Below, piece after piece: positions 12,410-22,700 of a stretch of DNA of 64,000 nucleotides (its first letter is position 1; every line of letters starts with the position of its first letter). A program made the translations under genes and the position numbers. The stretch comes from Symbiodinium natans (Eukaryota > Sar > Dinophyceae > Suessiales > Symbiodiniaceae), in NCBI GenBank assembly GCA_905221605.1, contig CAJNDS010002568.1, positions 625,913 through 689,912 of the forward strand. The letters are read 5' to 3'. The notes beneath the pieces are model-generated. The model made no database searches, was not told the origin of the DNA, and was given only the letters and a program-made list of their open reading frames with translations.

Positions 12410-12550
12410 GTAGTTACATGGTCCCTCAATATGGGCCCGCAAGAGTGTACCCCTTGTATACCCCTTGTATACCCTGTAAAAATTAAGGGCCCATACATCA
12501 GAACCCTTGAAAGGATGTTAGGGACAATATTAAGGGCCCATGGAACCACC
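12410..12550 (+). repeat. TAGTTACATGG MITE-like element, copy 1
   Basis: The left end TAGTTACATGGTCCCT and right end AGGGCCCATGGAACCAC are imperfect inverted repeats. Inner motifs (TATGGGCCC, GGGCCCATACATCAGAACCC, GGGACAATATTAA) recur in the same order at 51605-51742. Confidence 0.6.
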
Positions 12551-12698
12551 CCTAAACCCTAGACCCTCTTATAGGGACCATGAGACTACCCTTGCACAGC
12601 TTTGGGGGCCGCACCCTCAGGTCAACCCTAAACCCCAAACCCTAAACCCCTGAACCCCAAACCCTGAACCCTAAACCCCAAACCCTAAAACCCTAAAA

Positions 12699-12829
12699 GG
12701 CCAAGCGGCACCTTCGGATTTCCTACCGACTCCGCGAGGAAGGGGTCGCGGAAGCTGGCGGCCGTGAACCCCCCAGGCCTTGGCCGCGCAATGCTGCGCA
12801 AAGCGCCCGCAAACCGTAATCTTGTTGTT
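12699..12829 (+). other. Candidate exon island
   Basis: Bounded by CCCTAAAAG on the left, which can supply an AG acceptor, and GGGTTTAGGG on the right, which can supply a GT donor. The open plus frame reads PSGTFGFPTDSARKGSRKL and then AAVNPPGLGRAMLRKAP. There is no family match and another frame is also open, so this is only a candidate. Confidence 0.25.
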
Positions 12830-13324
12830 GGGGTTTAGGGTTTAGGGTTTAGGGTTGAGGGTTTAGGGTTTAGGGTTCAGGGTTCAGGGTTCAGGGTTTA
12901 GGGTTTAGGGTTTGGGGTTTAGGGTTTAGGGTTTCGGGTTTGGGGTTCAGGGTTTAGTGTGTAGGGTTTAGGGTTTAGGGTTTTAGGGCTAAGGGCTTAG
13001 GGTCTAGGGCCGGGGGATTTCAGGATGCAGACGAACGAATATAGGGCTCTTGAGAAGATTCAGTATAAAGCGACGTCCAACGAGACGAATGAATGCCCGC
13101 AGTCACCAAGACTTCGGAACAAAAGCTGACCAGAAACCCCATCAAACCCAAAAATGCCCAACCCTGAACAAACCCCTAATCCTTGAACCCTAAACCCTAA
13201 GCCCTAAGCCCTAAACCCTAAACCCTAAACCCACTAGACCAAACAAATCCTGCACCATGAGCCCAACCCCCGGTCAACCCTGCAAGCCCCTCCGAAGACC
13301 CCATACTTCTGGAGTTAGTTTAGA

Positions 13325-13505
13325 TTTAGGGTTTAGGGTTTAGGGTTTAGGGTTTAGGGTTTAGGGTTTAGGGTTTAGGGTTTAGGGTTTAGGGTTTGGG
13401 GTTTAGGGTTTAGGGTTTAGGGTTTAGGGTTTTAGGGTTTTAGGGTTTTAGGGTTTTAGGGTTTTAGGGTTTTAGGGTTTTAGGGTTTTAGGGTTTTAGG
13501 GTTTA
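13325..13505 (+). repeat. TTTAGGG array with an 8-bp variant block
   Basis: About 100 bp of TTTAGGG heptamers switch abruptly at about 13425 to about ten uniform TTTTAGGG octamers. Such a uniform variant block points to tandem amplification of a mutated unit in place. Confidence 0.9.
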
Positions 13506-13541
13506 GGGCTTCGGGAGTTCAAAGCCTTGAGCCCAAAATGG

Positions 13542-13641
13542 GAGCTTACGAAACTGAGGGACCCCTTACTGTAGACCCCCAAATAGTGGGATTCTCTCGC
13601 AATAGGGATCCCAAGAAGGTTCACTTAATCTCGTAAACCCC
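13542..13641 (+). repeat. GTTTACGA palindromic element, near-complete
   Basis: 100 bp from GCTTACGAAACTGAGGGACC to TCTCGTAAACCC, with imperfect inverted ends and the internal core GTAGACCCCCAAATAGTGGG. It is the best copy for defining both ends of the family. Confidence 0.6.
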
Positions 13642-13809
13642 CATATCAAGACCCTGAATCACACTCAGGTATACCATGGTATACCTACTCATGTACAAAA
13701 AGATAAATATGCAAAAACAAATATGTTACATAGATACGACTGCGAGGGGACATTCATGCGACTCTGGGTGTGAACCTGCATCTGACGCACATAGTATGAA
13801 TATTCATTT

Positions 13810-13895
13810 GGGGTTTACGAAAATAGGGGACCCCCAATATAGATCCCTAAATTGTAGGATCGCATTATCATCGGGACCCTGATAAGGTATCCCTA
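13810..13895 (+). repeat. GTTTACGA palindromic element, right end lost
   Basis: Starts GGGGTTTACGAAAATAGGGG, contains CCCCCAATATAGATCCCTAA, and runs into CCCTAAA repeat at GGTATCCCTAAACCC, where the right terminal motif is missing. Confidence 0.55.
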
Positions 13896-14084
13896 AACCC
13901 TAAACCCTAACCCTAAACTAAACCCTAAACCCGAAACCCTAAACCCTACACGAACTTGTTACAGCCATGCCATGGGATCCGCGCAGGCAAGTCCATAAGT
14001 CCTCGGCCGCCTCGTTCAGACACGCCACACGATTCGCTGCGTCAAAATGCAGGTTCAGGGGCTTAGGATAGGGTTTTGCGTTTG

Positions 14085-14475
14085 GTTTAGGGTTTAGGGT
14101 TTAGGGTTTAGGGTTTAGGGTTTAGGGTTTAGGGTTTAGGGTTAGGGTTTAGGGTTTAGGGTTTAGGTTTTAGGGTTTAGGGTTTCGGGTTTCGGGTTTC
14201 GGGTTTGGGGTTTAGGGTTTAGGGTTTAGGGTTTAGGGTTTAGGGTTTAGGGTTTAGGGTTTAGGGGTTTAGGGTTTAGGTTTAGGGGGTGAGGGTTGAG
14301 GTTTGAGGGTTGAGGGTTGAGGGTGAGGGTTGAGGGTTTTTTAGGGTTTAGGGTTTAGGGTTTAGGGTTTTAGGGTTTAGGGTTTAGGGTTTAGGGTTTA
14401 GGGTTTAGGGTTTAGGGTTTAGGGTTTAGGGTTTAGGGTTTAGGGTTTAGGGTTTAGGGTTTAGGGTGGAGGGTT
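14085..14475 (+). repeat. Long TTTAGGG array
   Basis: Nearly 400 bp, mostly TTTAGGG, with interruptions by TTTCGGG, TTTGAGGG and TTGAGGG clusters. It is among the longest arrays in the window and is interstitial. Confidence 0.95.
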
Positions 14476-14930
14476 CAGGGTTGGGGGTTTGGGGTTTAGG
14501 GTTTCGGGTTTAGGGTTTAGATGTTACGAGGGGATTAGGGTTTAGGGGTTTGGGGGTTTAGGGTTCAGGGGTTTAGGGTTTAGCGGTTTGGGGTTTAGAA
14601 CGCTGCTGTAGCAGTTCGCGACAAGAGTCAAGTCCATGACTGAAGCCCAAAGCCCATGGGACAACAAGCCCTAAACCCTAAACCTAAGCCCTAAACCCTC
14701 AACCCTAAACCCTCCTAAGCCATGTGCCCTTCCTTTGTACTTTTGGAATCCTTTTTTGGGGGGCTCGGGGGGTGCTTTCAGACTGACAAGACGCCCATGA
14801 GTTTGGAACCTAATTAGCAGGCTCCGTACTGTACCAAAAACGAAGGTGGGCATTGTTTGCGCCCGGAAAATGAACCCGTGAGAAGGAAAGTTCGAGCCAA
14901 TAGTGGCCGATTCCAGGAAAATCTGGCCCA

Positions 14931-17150
14931 GCAAAGCGAGCATCACGAGCATCAGCCGGATTGGCTCTTACCATCGGCCGCCAGCAAAGCGAGCATCACG
15001 AGCATCAGCCGGACAGGCCCTTACCATCGGCCGCCAGCAAAGCGCGCATCACGAGCATCACCCGGACTGGCTCTTACCATCGGCCGCCAGCAAAGCGAGC
15101 ATCACGAGCATCAGCCGGACAGGCCCTTACCATCGGCCGCCAGCAAAGCGAGCATCACGAGCATCAGCCGGACTGGCCCTTACCATCGGCCGCCAGCAAA
15201 GCGCGCATCACGAGCATCACCGGACTGGCTCTTACCATCGGCCGCCAGCAAAGCGCGCATCACGAGCATCACCCGGACTGGCTCTTACCATCGGCCGCCA
15301 GCAAAGCGAGCATCACGAGCATCAGCCGGACAGGCCCTTACCATCGGCCGCCAGCAAAGCGAGCATCACGAGCATCAGCCGGACAGGCCCTACCATCGGC
15401 CGCCAGCAAAGCGAGCATCACGAGCATCAGCCGGACTGGCCCTTACCATCGGCCGCCAGCAAAGCGCGCATCACGAGCATCACCCGGACTGGCTCTTACC
15501 ATCGGCCGCCAGCAAAGCCAGCATCACGAGCATCAGCCGGACAGGCCCTTACCATCGGCCGCCAGCAAAGCGCGCATCACGAGCATCACCCGGACTGGCT
15601 CTTACCATCGGCCGCCAGCAAAGCGAGCATCACGAGCATCAGCCGGACAGGCCCTTACCATCGGCCGCCAGCAAAGCGAGCATCACGAGCATCAGCCGGA
15701 CTGGCCCTTACCATCGGCCGCCAGCAAAGCGCGCATCACGAGCATCAGCCGGACTGGCTCTTACCATCGGCCGCCAGCAAAGCGAGCATCACGAGCATCA
15801 GCCGGACAGGCCCTTACCATCGGCCGCCAGCAAAGCGAGCATCACGAGCATCAGCCGGACTGGCTCTTACCATCGGCTGCCAGCAAAGCGAGCATCACGA
15901 GCATCAGCCGGACTGGCTCTTACCATCGGCCGCCAGCAAAGCGAGCATCACGAGCATCAGCCGGACAGGCCCTTACCATCGGCCGCCAGCAAAGCGGGCA
16001 GCACGAGCATCAGCCGGACTGGCCCTTACCATCGGCCGCCAGCAAAGCGAGCATCACGAGCATCAGCCAGACTGGCTCTTACCATCGGCCGCCAGCAAAG
16101 CGAGCATCACGAGCATCAGCCGGACTGGCTCTTACCATCGACCGCCAGCAAAGCGAGCATCACGAGCATCACCCGGAGTGGCCCTTACCATAGACCACCA
16201 GCAAAGCGAGCATCACGAGCATCAGCCGGACTGGCTCTTACCATCGGCCGCCAGCAAGCATCACGAGCATCAGCCGGAGTGGCCCTTACCATAGACCACC
16301 AAGAGCGAGCATCACGAGCATCAGCCGGACTGGCCCTTACGGCCGCCAGCAAAGCGCGCATCACGAGCATCACCCGGACTGACTCTTACCAAGACCACCA
16401 GCAGAGCGAGCATCACGAGCATCAGCCGGACTGGCCCTTACCATCGGCCGCCAGCAAAGCGAGCATCACGAGCATCAGCCGGACTGGGCATCACGAGCAT
16501 TAGCCAGACTGGCCCTTACCATCGGCCGCCAGCAAGGCGAGCATCACGACCATCAGCCGGTCTGGCCCTTACCATCGGCCGGCAGCAAAGCGGGCAGCAC
16601 GAGCATCAGCCGGACTGGCCCTTACCATCGGCCGCCGGCAAAGCGAGCATCACGAGCATTAGCCGGACTGGCTCTTACCATAGGCCACCAGCAAAGCGAG
16701 CATCACGAGCATCAGCCGGACTGGCACTTACCATAGGCCACCAGCAAAGCGAGCATCAGGAGCATCAGCCGGACTGGCCCTTACCATCGGCCACCAGCAA
16801 AGCGGGCATGACGAGCATCAGCCGGACTGGCCCTTACCATCGGCCGCCAGTAAAGCGAGCATCACGAGCATCAGCCGGACTGGCCCTTACCACCGCCCGC
16901 CAGCAAAGCGAGCATCACGAGCATCAGCCGGACTGGCCCTTACCATCGGCCGCCAGCAAAGCGAGCATCACGAGCCTTACCATCGGCCGCCAGCAAAGCG
17001 AGCATCACGAGCATCAGCCGGACTGGCTCTTACCACCGGCCGCCAGCAAAGCGAGCATCAGAGCATCAGCCGGACTGGCTCTTACCACCGGCCGCCAGCA
17101 AAGCGAGCATCACGAGCATCAGCCGGACAGGCTCTTGGCATAGGATCGGC
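14931..17150 (+). repeat. 53-bp minisatellite, about 42 units
   Basis: The tandem unit starts GCAAAGCGAGCATCACGAGC and ends ACCATCGGCCGCCA. Successive starts, for example 14931 and 14984, are 53 bp apart. Units differ by single bases (GCGAGC/GCGCGC, CAGCCGG/CACCCGG, GACTGG/GACAGG). Shortened units occur near 16240-16330, 16480 and 16965. Because 53 is not a multiple of three and the unit has no stop in any sense frame, all three plus frames stay open for 410-548 codons. The longest begins at TTG. That pattern argues against coding. Diverged relics continue to about 17400. Confidence 0.93.
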
Positions 17151-17874
17151 CGCCAGCAACATGAGTCATGAGCTAGGCCTAGTGACCATCACGAACATCA
17201 GCTGGACTGGCCTTGCTTTAGGGTTTGGGGTTTCGGGTTTAGGGTTTAGGATTTAGGCATTAGGGTTTAGGGTCTAGGGTTGCCCTGGGCAGATGGCATA
17301 GCCCAGTTGTTGTCATTGGCCGCCAGAGCATCATGCGCTCAGCTGCAATGGCCTTGCCACGGGCCGCAAGCAAAGCGCGCATCGTGAGCTGCCAGCCAGG
17401 CGTAAACTACATCTTGAACCCTAAGCCCTAAACCCTAAACCCTATACCCTAAAACCTAAACCCTAAACGCCAACCCAACAAATACGTCCCTGAAGTCGGC
17501 GGGGGCCGCGCCTGAAAGAGCACTTCGTCTGTGGGTGCCTGCACTTTGGCTGTCTGGGTTGAGGGTTTAAGGTTTCGGGGTTTTTGGGGTTTAGGATTTA
17601 GGGTTTCGTGTTTCGGGTTTAGGGTTTTGTTTGGGGTTCAGGGTTGACACCTTTTCGGCGAAACACCACCTTCCAAACTTGAGGGTTTTAGGGTTTAGGG
17701 TTAGGGTTTGGGTTCTTGGGATTAGGGGTATAGGGCTTAGGATTTGAGGTTTAGGGTCTGGGCTTTCACCAAACCATTCTACGACCCAATACACGACCCA
17801 AAACTCTATGGTTGAAGTCGGGACACCCTAAACCCTAAACCCTAAACCCTCAACCCTCAACCCTCAACCCTAAA
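17151..17874. repeat. Minisatellite relics and telomere-like repeats
   Basis: 17151-17215 and 17300-17400 hold degraded 53-bp units. TTTAGGG clusters lie at 17218-17275, 17575-17640 and 17685-17760, and CCCTAAA at 17420-17470 and 17824-17879. No gene is supported. Confidence 0.7.
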
Positions 17875-17879
17875 CCCTA
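17875..17879 (+). repeat. Target-site duplication, left copy
   Basis: CCCTA directly left of the element. The same five bases follow the right LTR at 26725-26729. Five bp is the usual duplication for Ty1/copia-type integrases. Confidence 0.8.
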
Positions 17880-18166
17880 TACGGGGGGACAACCAAGGAA
17901 GGAAATCAACTCCCCTAATCGCCCTGAACTTATATTTCCCAGATCGAACCAAGAAACAACCAAGAACACGGATAAGAGCAACCCAGGGGGGAAGGAAAGG
18001 GGGAAGGAATCCACACCCTTACCAAACCCTAAGAACCCAGGCACTACTTTTTGAACTTGTGGCTTTCTGTTCAAGCCCATCTTGAGCCAAATACGATTAC
18101 CGGGTTCATTAACCCTTCCAACTTCCAACACTAACTCCTTTCTACAATGCCAATTGCAGCTCCGCA
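17880..18166 (-). repeat. 3' LTR
   Basis: Compared by eye with 26438-26724, I find no difference over 287 bp. In sense orientation it starts TGCGGAGCTGCAATTGGC and ends TTGTCCCCCCGTA. The TG start is canonical. The TA end differs from the usual CA by one base. Confidence 0.9.
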
Positions 18167-18178
18167 CTCCCCCTGTCC
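18167..18178 (-). other. Polypurine tract
   Basis: On the minus strand GGACAGGGGGAG abuts the 3' LTR, where plus-strand DNA synthesis is primed. One pyrimidine interrupts it. The neighbouring segment contains the inverted motif TCCTAGGAAATCCTAGGA. Confidence 0.75.
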
Positions 18179-18536
18179 TAGGATTTCCTAGGACACATTG
18201 GAGATGCAGATCTTTTGGCCAAAAACTGCCATTACGGCAGCAGCCAGCTGCTTGAAATGCAAATTGTGGTTTAACGTCTTCCAGGACGGAATTATAGCAC
18301 ATTGGCTAACCTACTACCCATAGAGAATCTTTTTTCACCTTGATCCTCTCATCACTGAAGACTCCTTGGCCTTCTTCACCACAAACCGTGGTCTTCGCTA
18401 CGCGAAAAGCTACTGACTCCTACTATCAGGGATTTCCATACCCTTAATAGTAACCACCACATTGTCAGCACATTGGCTGTTCCAGCGCACCGGTCTCCAG
18501 AAAGAGAAAAACCATCCCTTCATCCATACCATCCAA
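18179..18536 (-). other. 3' untranslated part of the LTR element
   Basis: About 360 bp between the stop of the second frame and the purine tract, with no supported coding. It includes the inverted TCCTAGGA motif next to the purine tract. Confidence 0.6.
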
Positions 18537-19700
18537 TCACTTCTTTTTCCGATTGTTGGCAATCTTGAGGTGAAGTTGCAGCAGAATATACTCCAGGTCC
18601 GAAATCGTAAGAATAGGATCCTGTATGCCCCTTTGAATTGAGGATACCAATCCTTCTCTCTTTGCGTCCTCAATCGCCTGGCAAGATTGACCCAGCTCTT
18701 CATTCGCATTGGCAGACCCTGGTGCCTCCGCATCGGATGGACGATCCTTTTCCTCAGGATCGTGCACCATTACCACCTCTTCTTTTTTGGGACTCTGACT
18801 TTTCTCCTTCTTCTTTGTCTTTCCACCGACATTTGACTTTGCGCGCGTCTTCGAGGATTTTTCCACTGCAGAAGCCACCACATTGGATGTTGATCCACCC
18901 TTCTCAATGATCGTCGGCATCTTCTTCGGCTTTGGAACCATGAGAGTGTAAGGATCTTCGATAGCTGCAGCTTTCCTCTTCTTTTTTACCTTTTTCTTCT
19001 CCTCCTCAACGGCAACCTCCGTCTCCGAAGTCTCAACCACTTCTTTTTCGGCAGGAATATCTTTGCTGGACTCCCCTTCTAGGGACCTCTTTTTCCCTTT
19101 TTTGGGATCCTTTTCTTCTCCCAAATTGGCTCGCTCATACCATATCCTCAGGTCATTGACCCATTCTTCCACCTCCGCGAACGAAACATCATACGACTTC
19201 ACTACTTCGAGAAGTTCCAGCACTGACAACATTTCAGTGGTCCACGAAACCCATACTTGATCCATTTGGTCAGCATCTCCAGTGAACTTCAGGAGTTTGA
19301 ACAATGGGTCCGCCTCTGCTCGAGCCAAATCTGGCTTGCCACCGGAGAGAAATGAAATCGCCTCCATCAACAGTTCCGTCATCTTGGTCTCTTCGTCATA
19401 AACCATAAAATCCTCCTCATCATCATCGAACTGTTCAGGAGGGATCTCCTTTTCTCCACCATTTGCACCAGACTTTCTCCTTGGACCATCCCTTGGGGGC
19501 GTCCTTGGAGACCTTGGCCTCTGTTTTTCCAACGGAACACCATGCTCGAAGACACACCTGTCACCAAATCGACACTTCCCAGACCGAGCAAACTGGACGC
19601 ACCTCACACCAGTTGCATCATGCGAGAACCCACAATCCTTTCCAGCGAAACATTCTCTCCCTGCCACATAGTATTGCACCAATATGAATGTAGCACCACA
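18537..19700 (-). CDS. LTR element frame 2: CCCH fingers and charged tail
   Basis: Open from just after a TGA at 19703-19701. It has no ATG near its start (the first usable codon at 19682 is TTG), so it is probably read as a continuation of frame 1. Counting from 19682, it begins with the last three ligands of one CCCH finger (C11, C17, H21) and then a full finger (C28, C37, C43, H47). An acidic run (QFDDDEEDF) and a helical stretch (about residues 95-170, with WVSWTTEMLSVLELLEVV) follow. After that comes a long Lys/Glu-rich disordered region with KKGKKR and KKKVKKKRK, which look like nuclear-localisation signals. It ends in a short helix and NNRKKK. The likely role is to bind the element's RNA, as an extension of the frame 1 protein. 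No enzymatic domain is seen. Confidence 0.7.
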   Translation of the reverse strand, partial: CGATFILVQYYVAGRECFAGKDCGFSHDATGVRCVQFARSGKCRFGDRCVFEHGVPLEKQRPRSPRTPPRDGPRRKSGANGGEKEIPPEQFDDDEEDFMVYDEETKMTELLMEAISFLSGGKPDLARAEADPLFKLLKFTGDADQMDQVWVSWTTEMLSVLELLEVVKSYDVSFAEVEEWVNDLRIWYERANLGEEKDPKKGKKRSLEGESSKDIPAEKEVVETSETEVAVEEEKKKVKKKRKAAAIEDPYTLMVPKPKKMPTIIEKGGSTSNVVASAVEKSSKTRAKSNVGGKTKKKEKSQSPKKEEVVMVHDPEEKDRPSDAEAPGSANANEELGQSCQAIEDAKREGLVSSIQRGIQDPILTISDLEYILLQLHLKIANNRKKK

Positions 19701-22700
19701 TCATCTTCGGAATGGATGAATTTGCAGTCGTCACCAAATTTGCAGCGATCTTTCCCTTTGCCAAACCAATAGCAGAAACCCTTCTTCCTCTTCTCCAAGC
19801 GCTCTGCCTCATACCGGTCCATAGGGCGACTGTGCTCTACATGAACATTGCCATGTACCTGGGGACTGCTCCCTTCACCCGACGTGCTATCAGTATTTGG
19901 TGCTTGGAGTACAGCTGGAAAACCTGGCCTTGGTCCTACCACCTTCATGATCGGTTTTCCGCCAACTCCTGAGCCATGCTGAGACGATCCAAAAACATTG
20001 AACATCTTCATGAAGGCCTTCCTAGCGCCAATCTTCTGCACCCTTTTGATTGGACGTTTCATTGCTCCAACCTTGCATCCAGATGCATTCAAACGACGCA
20101 ACCTTCTAAACCCAACTCTATGTCCCTTCTTCCAAAGAGCCATAAGAATTTTAGAGGCAGTGACATTCTCCACCTCTACCTTTTCCAATGATCCCTCACT
20201 TCCCGGAACAAACCCATCCATCTCTGAAGACCTTTCCATCTTTTTTGACACCACTTCGTCGAGGTAGTCTTCTGAAATCCAGGGAAAGTTCCCCTTAGAG
20301 GAAGGATTGTCATCATTGTTTGGTCCTTCACCAGGATATCCTTTGGTGCTGTCAAAGATCTTACCAGTAGTGCGGTCCTGCATAGAGAAATTCGAAGCCA
20401 CGCGGGAGTACACTGACCACAAGAAAATCCTTGTGTCCGCCAGTCTGGATGACCCACTGGATTTCTCCTCTTCCGGAGAAACTTCTGGCGCTTTGCCCTT
20501 CCCTCCAGTGTCACCGCTTGTCTCACCTCCAGCATCTTCAATGGGAATAAGGGATTCATTGTTCCCTTGATCAAGCACCGCATCCTCTAGTCCAAGAACT
20601 TCCAGCATCGCTGTCGAAGGATCCACCTCCTCATCCGCATCGTCGTCCATCCTTCTCCAGAGAGCCTCCAATTGGTCCGCACAAGTCGCCGCTTGAAGAA
20701 ACTCCATCAACCGAGCCCTCCCGCGCTGCCAGAGAAATTCTGAAACCATCACCGACCCTTGTGCTCCCAGATTCAGGAATGGGTGAACCATTTTGGCTAC
20801 CCTCGCCATAAGTTCAATATGAACTTCCATGCCTGGACTGCGGCTCCAATCATAGGCAATTGCCTCCATAGCAGTACCAAACTTGTCCGTATTCTTGAAT
20901 TCCCCTTCCAGACCAGGAGACAACAAGGTACCCATCACCGAAAGAGGGTAATTCCCCACCGCCGGCAAGCACGGGTTGTCATGGAACGAATGATGCAGGT
21001 CAGTATAATGTCCTTGATCTCTCCTTTGAAAAAGGAGTGTTCCAGTCCCTAGCTGGGCATTCATTTCATCCACTTGAACCATTTCAGCACATATCCTCTG
21101 TGCCAGGTGCGCCATTGCTGGCCAGACGGTACGATCGGTCAGACCGCGACGCATAACCCAATCAGTTGTTGGCGACTGGATCAGCGTTCCTGGATCATAC
21201 ACCATAACCATTGCACCGTCTCCCATTGACTGATCAGCATCGTCCTCCAGTGCCAGGTTCTCATCCTGTTCGCTTGCACCCTCGGATGACATGCTAATAA
21301 CCAAATTTCGATCCATCTTATTGGACCCTTTTTGGCAATCTCTTTGCCCCATTGGCAACTTGCCAACTGCAACCTTCCAATAAATTCGAGTCAGAAGGCC
21401 TTTCACCAGCAATTGCTGAAGGTCACTCCTCACCGGACCACCATCCAACATCTTCGCATCATTACCACGGAGATCATTGCTCCCGCCTTCTCCTTCTTTT
21501 TGGTCGGTCTCCTCGCCAGAAATCTGTACTGCTCCTTCCGGCGCCGTCTCCTGTCCAGCCACTTCATGCCCAGGAAGAACTTGAGCGCTTTCAGAGACAT
21601 TCACCTGTCCAGCAGCACCTTGCCCAGGTAAAACCTCATCCGTGGAGCCCACCGCCAGCGAACCAACCATAACTGAACCATCCCTTGTTCTTTTTTGAGA
21701 CCGTTCAGCTCGACGAGAAGGTTGTGGTAGCGAAAAAACTTGAGAAGTCACTTCTTGGCGGGTCTCCCCCCGCGACGCTTTGTCGCGCCCTTCGCCAAGG
21801 TGAACCGATTTTTTCGGCCCAGCATTGGAGCCTGAAGAACCACTTTGTGGAACATTGCCACGACTCGCAGTTCTCCACGAATCCCTTTCTTGCAAAAAGA
21901 GTTCCTTCAGGCGTTGTACCGCATTGGTCTCCTCCTCGCTTGAATCGCTTGAGGAAGCGGCATACGAGACCAAAGCCTCCGCCTGGTCATCATCATCCAC
22001 CACATCTGCCCACGCTCTGCTGAATGGATACGACAAACCACCACGAGGTTTCACCGGCTCCAGTGGCTTCGGTTTTTCCACCACTTCCGCCAGTTGCACT
22101 CGTCGTTGTGACCGAGATCGTGGCACCTGTCGCACCTTTTTTTTGTCCAGCAAGGGCCTTCCCCTTCTTACAGGGTTTGATCTTGACCGATACTTTTTCG
22201 TTGGTGGATTCACCGGCGGCATTCCAACTCCCACCAACCGCAGCTTCTGTACGCACAACGGAGACCTCTGCGCAAGCGTCCAACCATCACGGTACCTGAC
22301 CTTATCAAAAAGCTCCCGATAGGAACCTCTCGGCATAGTTTTTGCACCGGAGTCTTCAGCTTCACGCACCTGAGTGAGGGTTCGCACCGCCGCTCTTCCA
22401 GTCCCTTTGTTCCCAGAAGATTGTTGTACCCGTACAGATGCATCAGACGGAACTGCCTTTTCCGGTCCTCCCGGTCGATATCGGACCTCACCCACCAATT
22501 GCAGAATTTTGCATGCGGTCACTTTGTTGATCCCTTTGTCAACCAAATCTTCCACAAAGATGAACTCTTGCAAGTCCGACACATTGGTCACACCAAGCGT
22601 AATCATCACCTCACTTACATGAGGGGTATACACCCACAGGTGTGCGTTGCGAGCCATCCAATTTTCAATCGGCTCCTCCGGATTGTGAAGCTGAGTACTA

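Larger units (their letters stand above)
8768..14930. repeat. Telomere-like mosaic without a supported gene
   Basis: Main arrays: CCCTAAA at 9969-10083, 10894-10980 and 11097-11166; TTTAGGG at 12830-13000, 13325-13505 and 14085-14475, with mixed TTTGGGG/TTTAGGG at 10182-10480. An (AC)n run lies at 11071-11093. Unique islands of 60-300 bp between the arrays hold no recognised gene. Island 12699-12829 is listed separately. Island 10083-10182 is bounded like an exon, but two or three of its frames are open. Confidence 0.75.

Noticed and set aside
14857-16503. 548-codon plus frame over the minisatellite
   Set aside because: Begins at TTG, and all three frames are equally open because the unit lacks stops and is 53 bp long. 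This is an artefact of the repeat.
14931-17150. CRISPR-like array
   Set aside because: Units are contiguous with no unique spacers. The context is eukaryotic.
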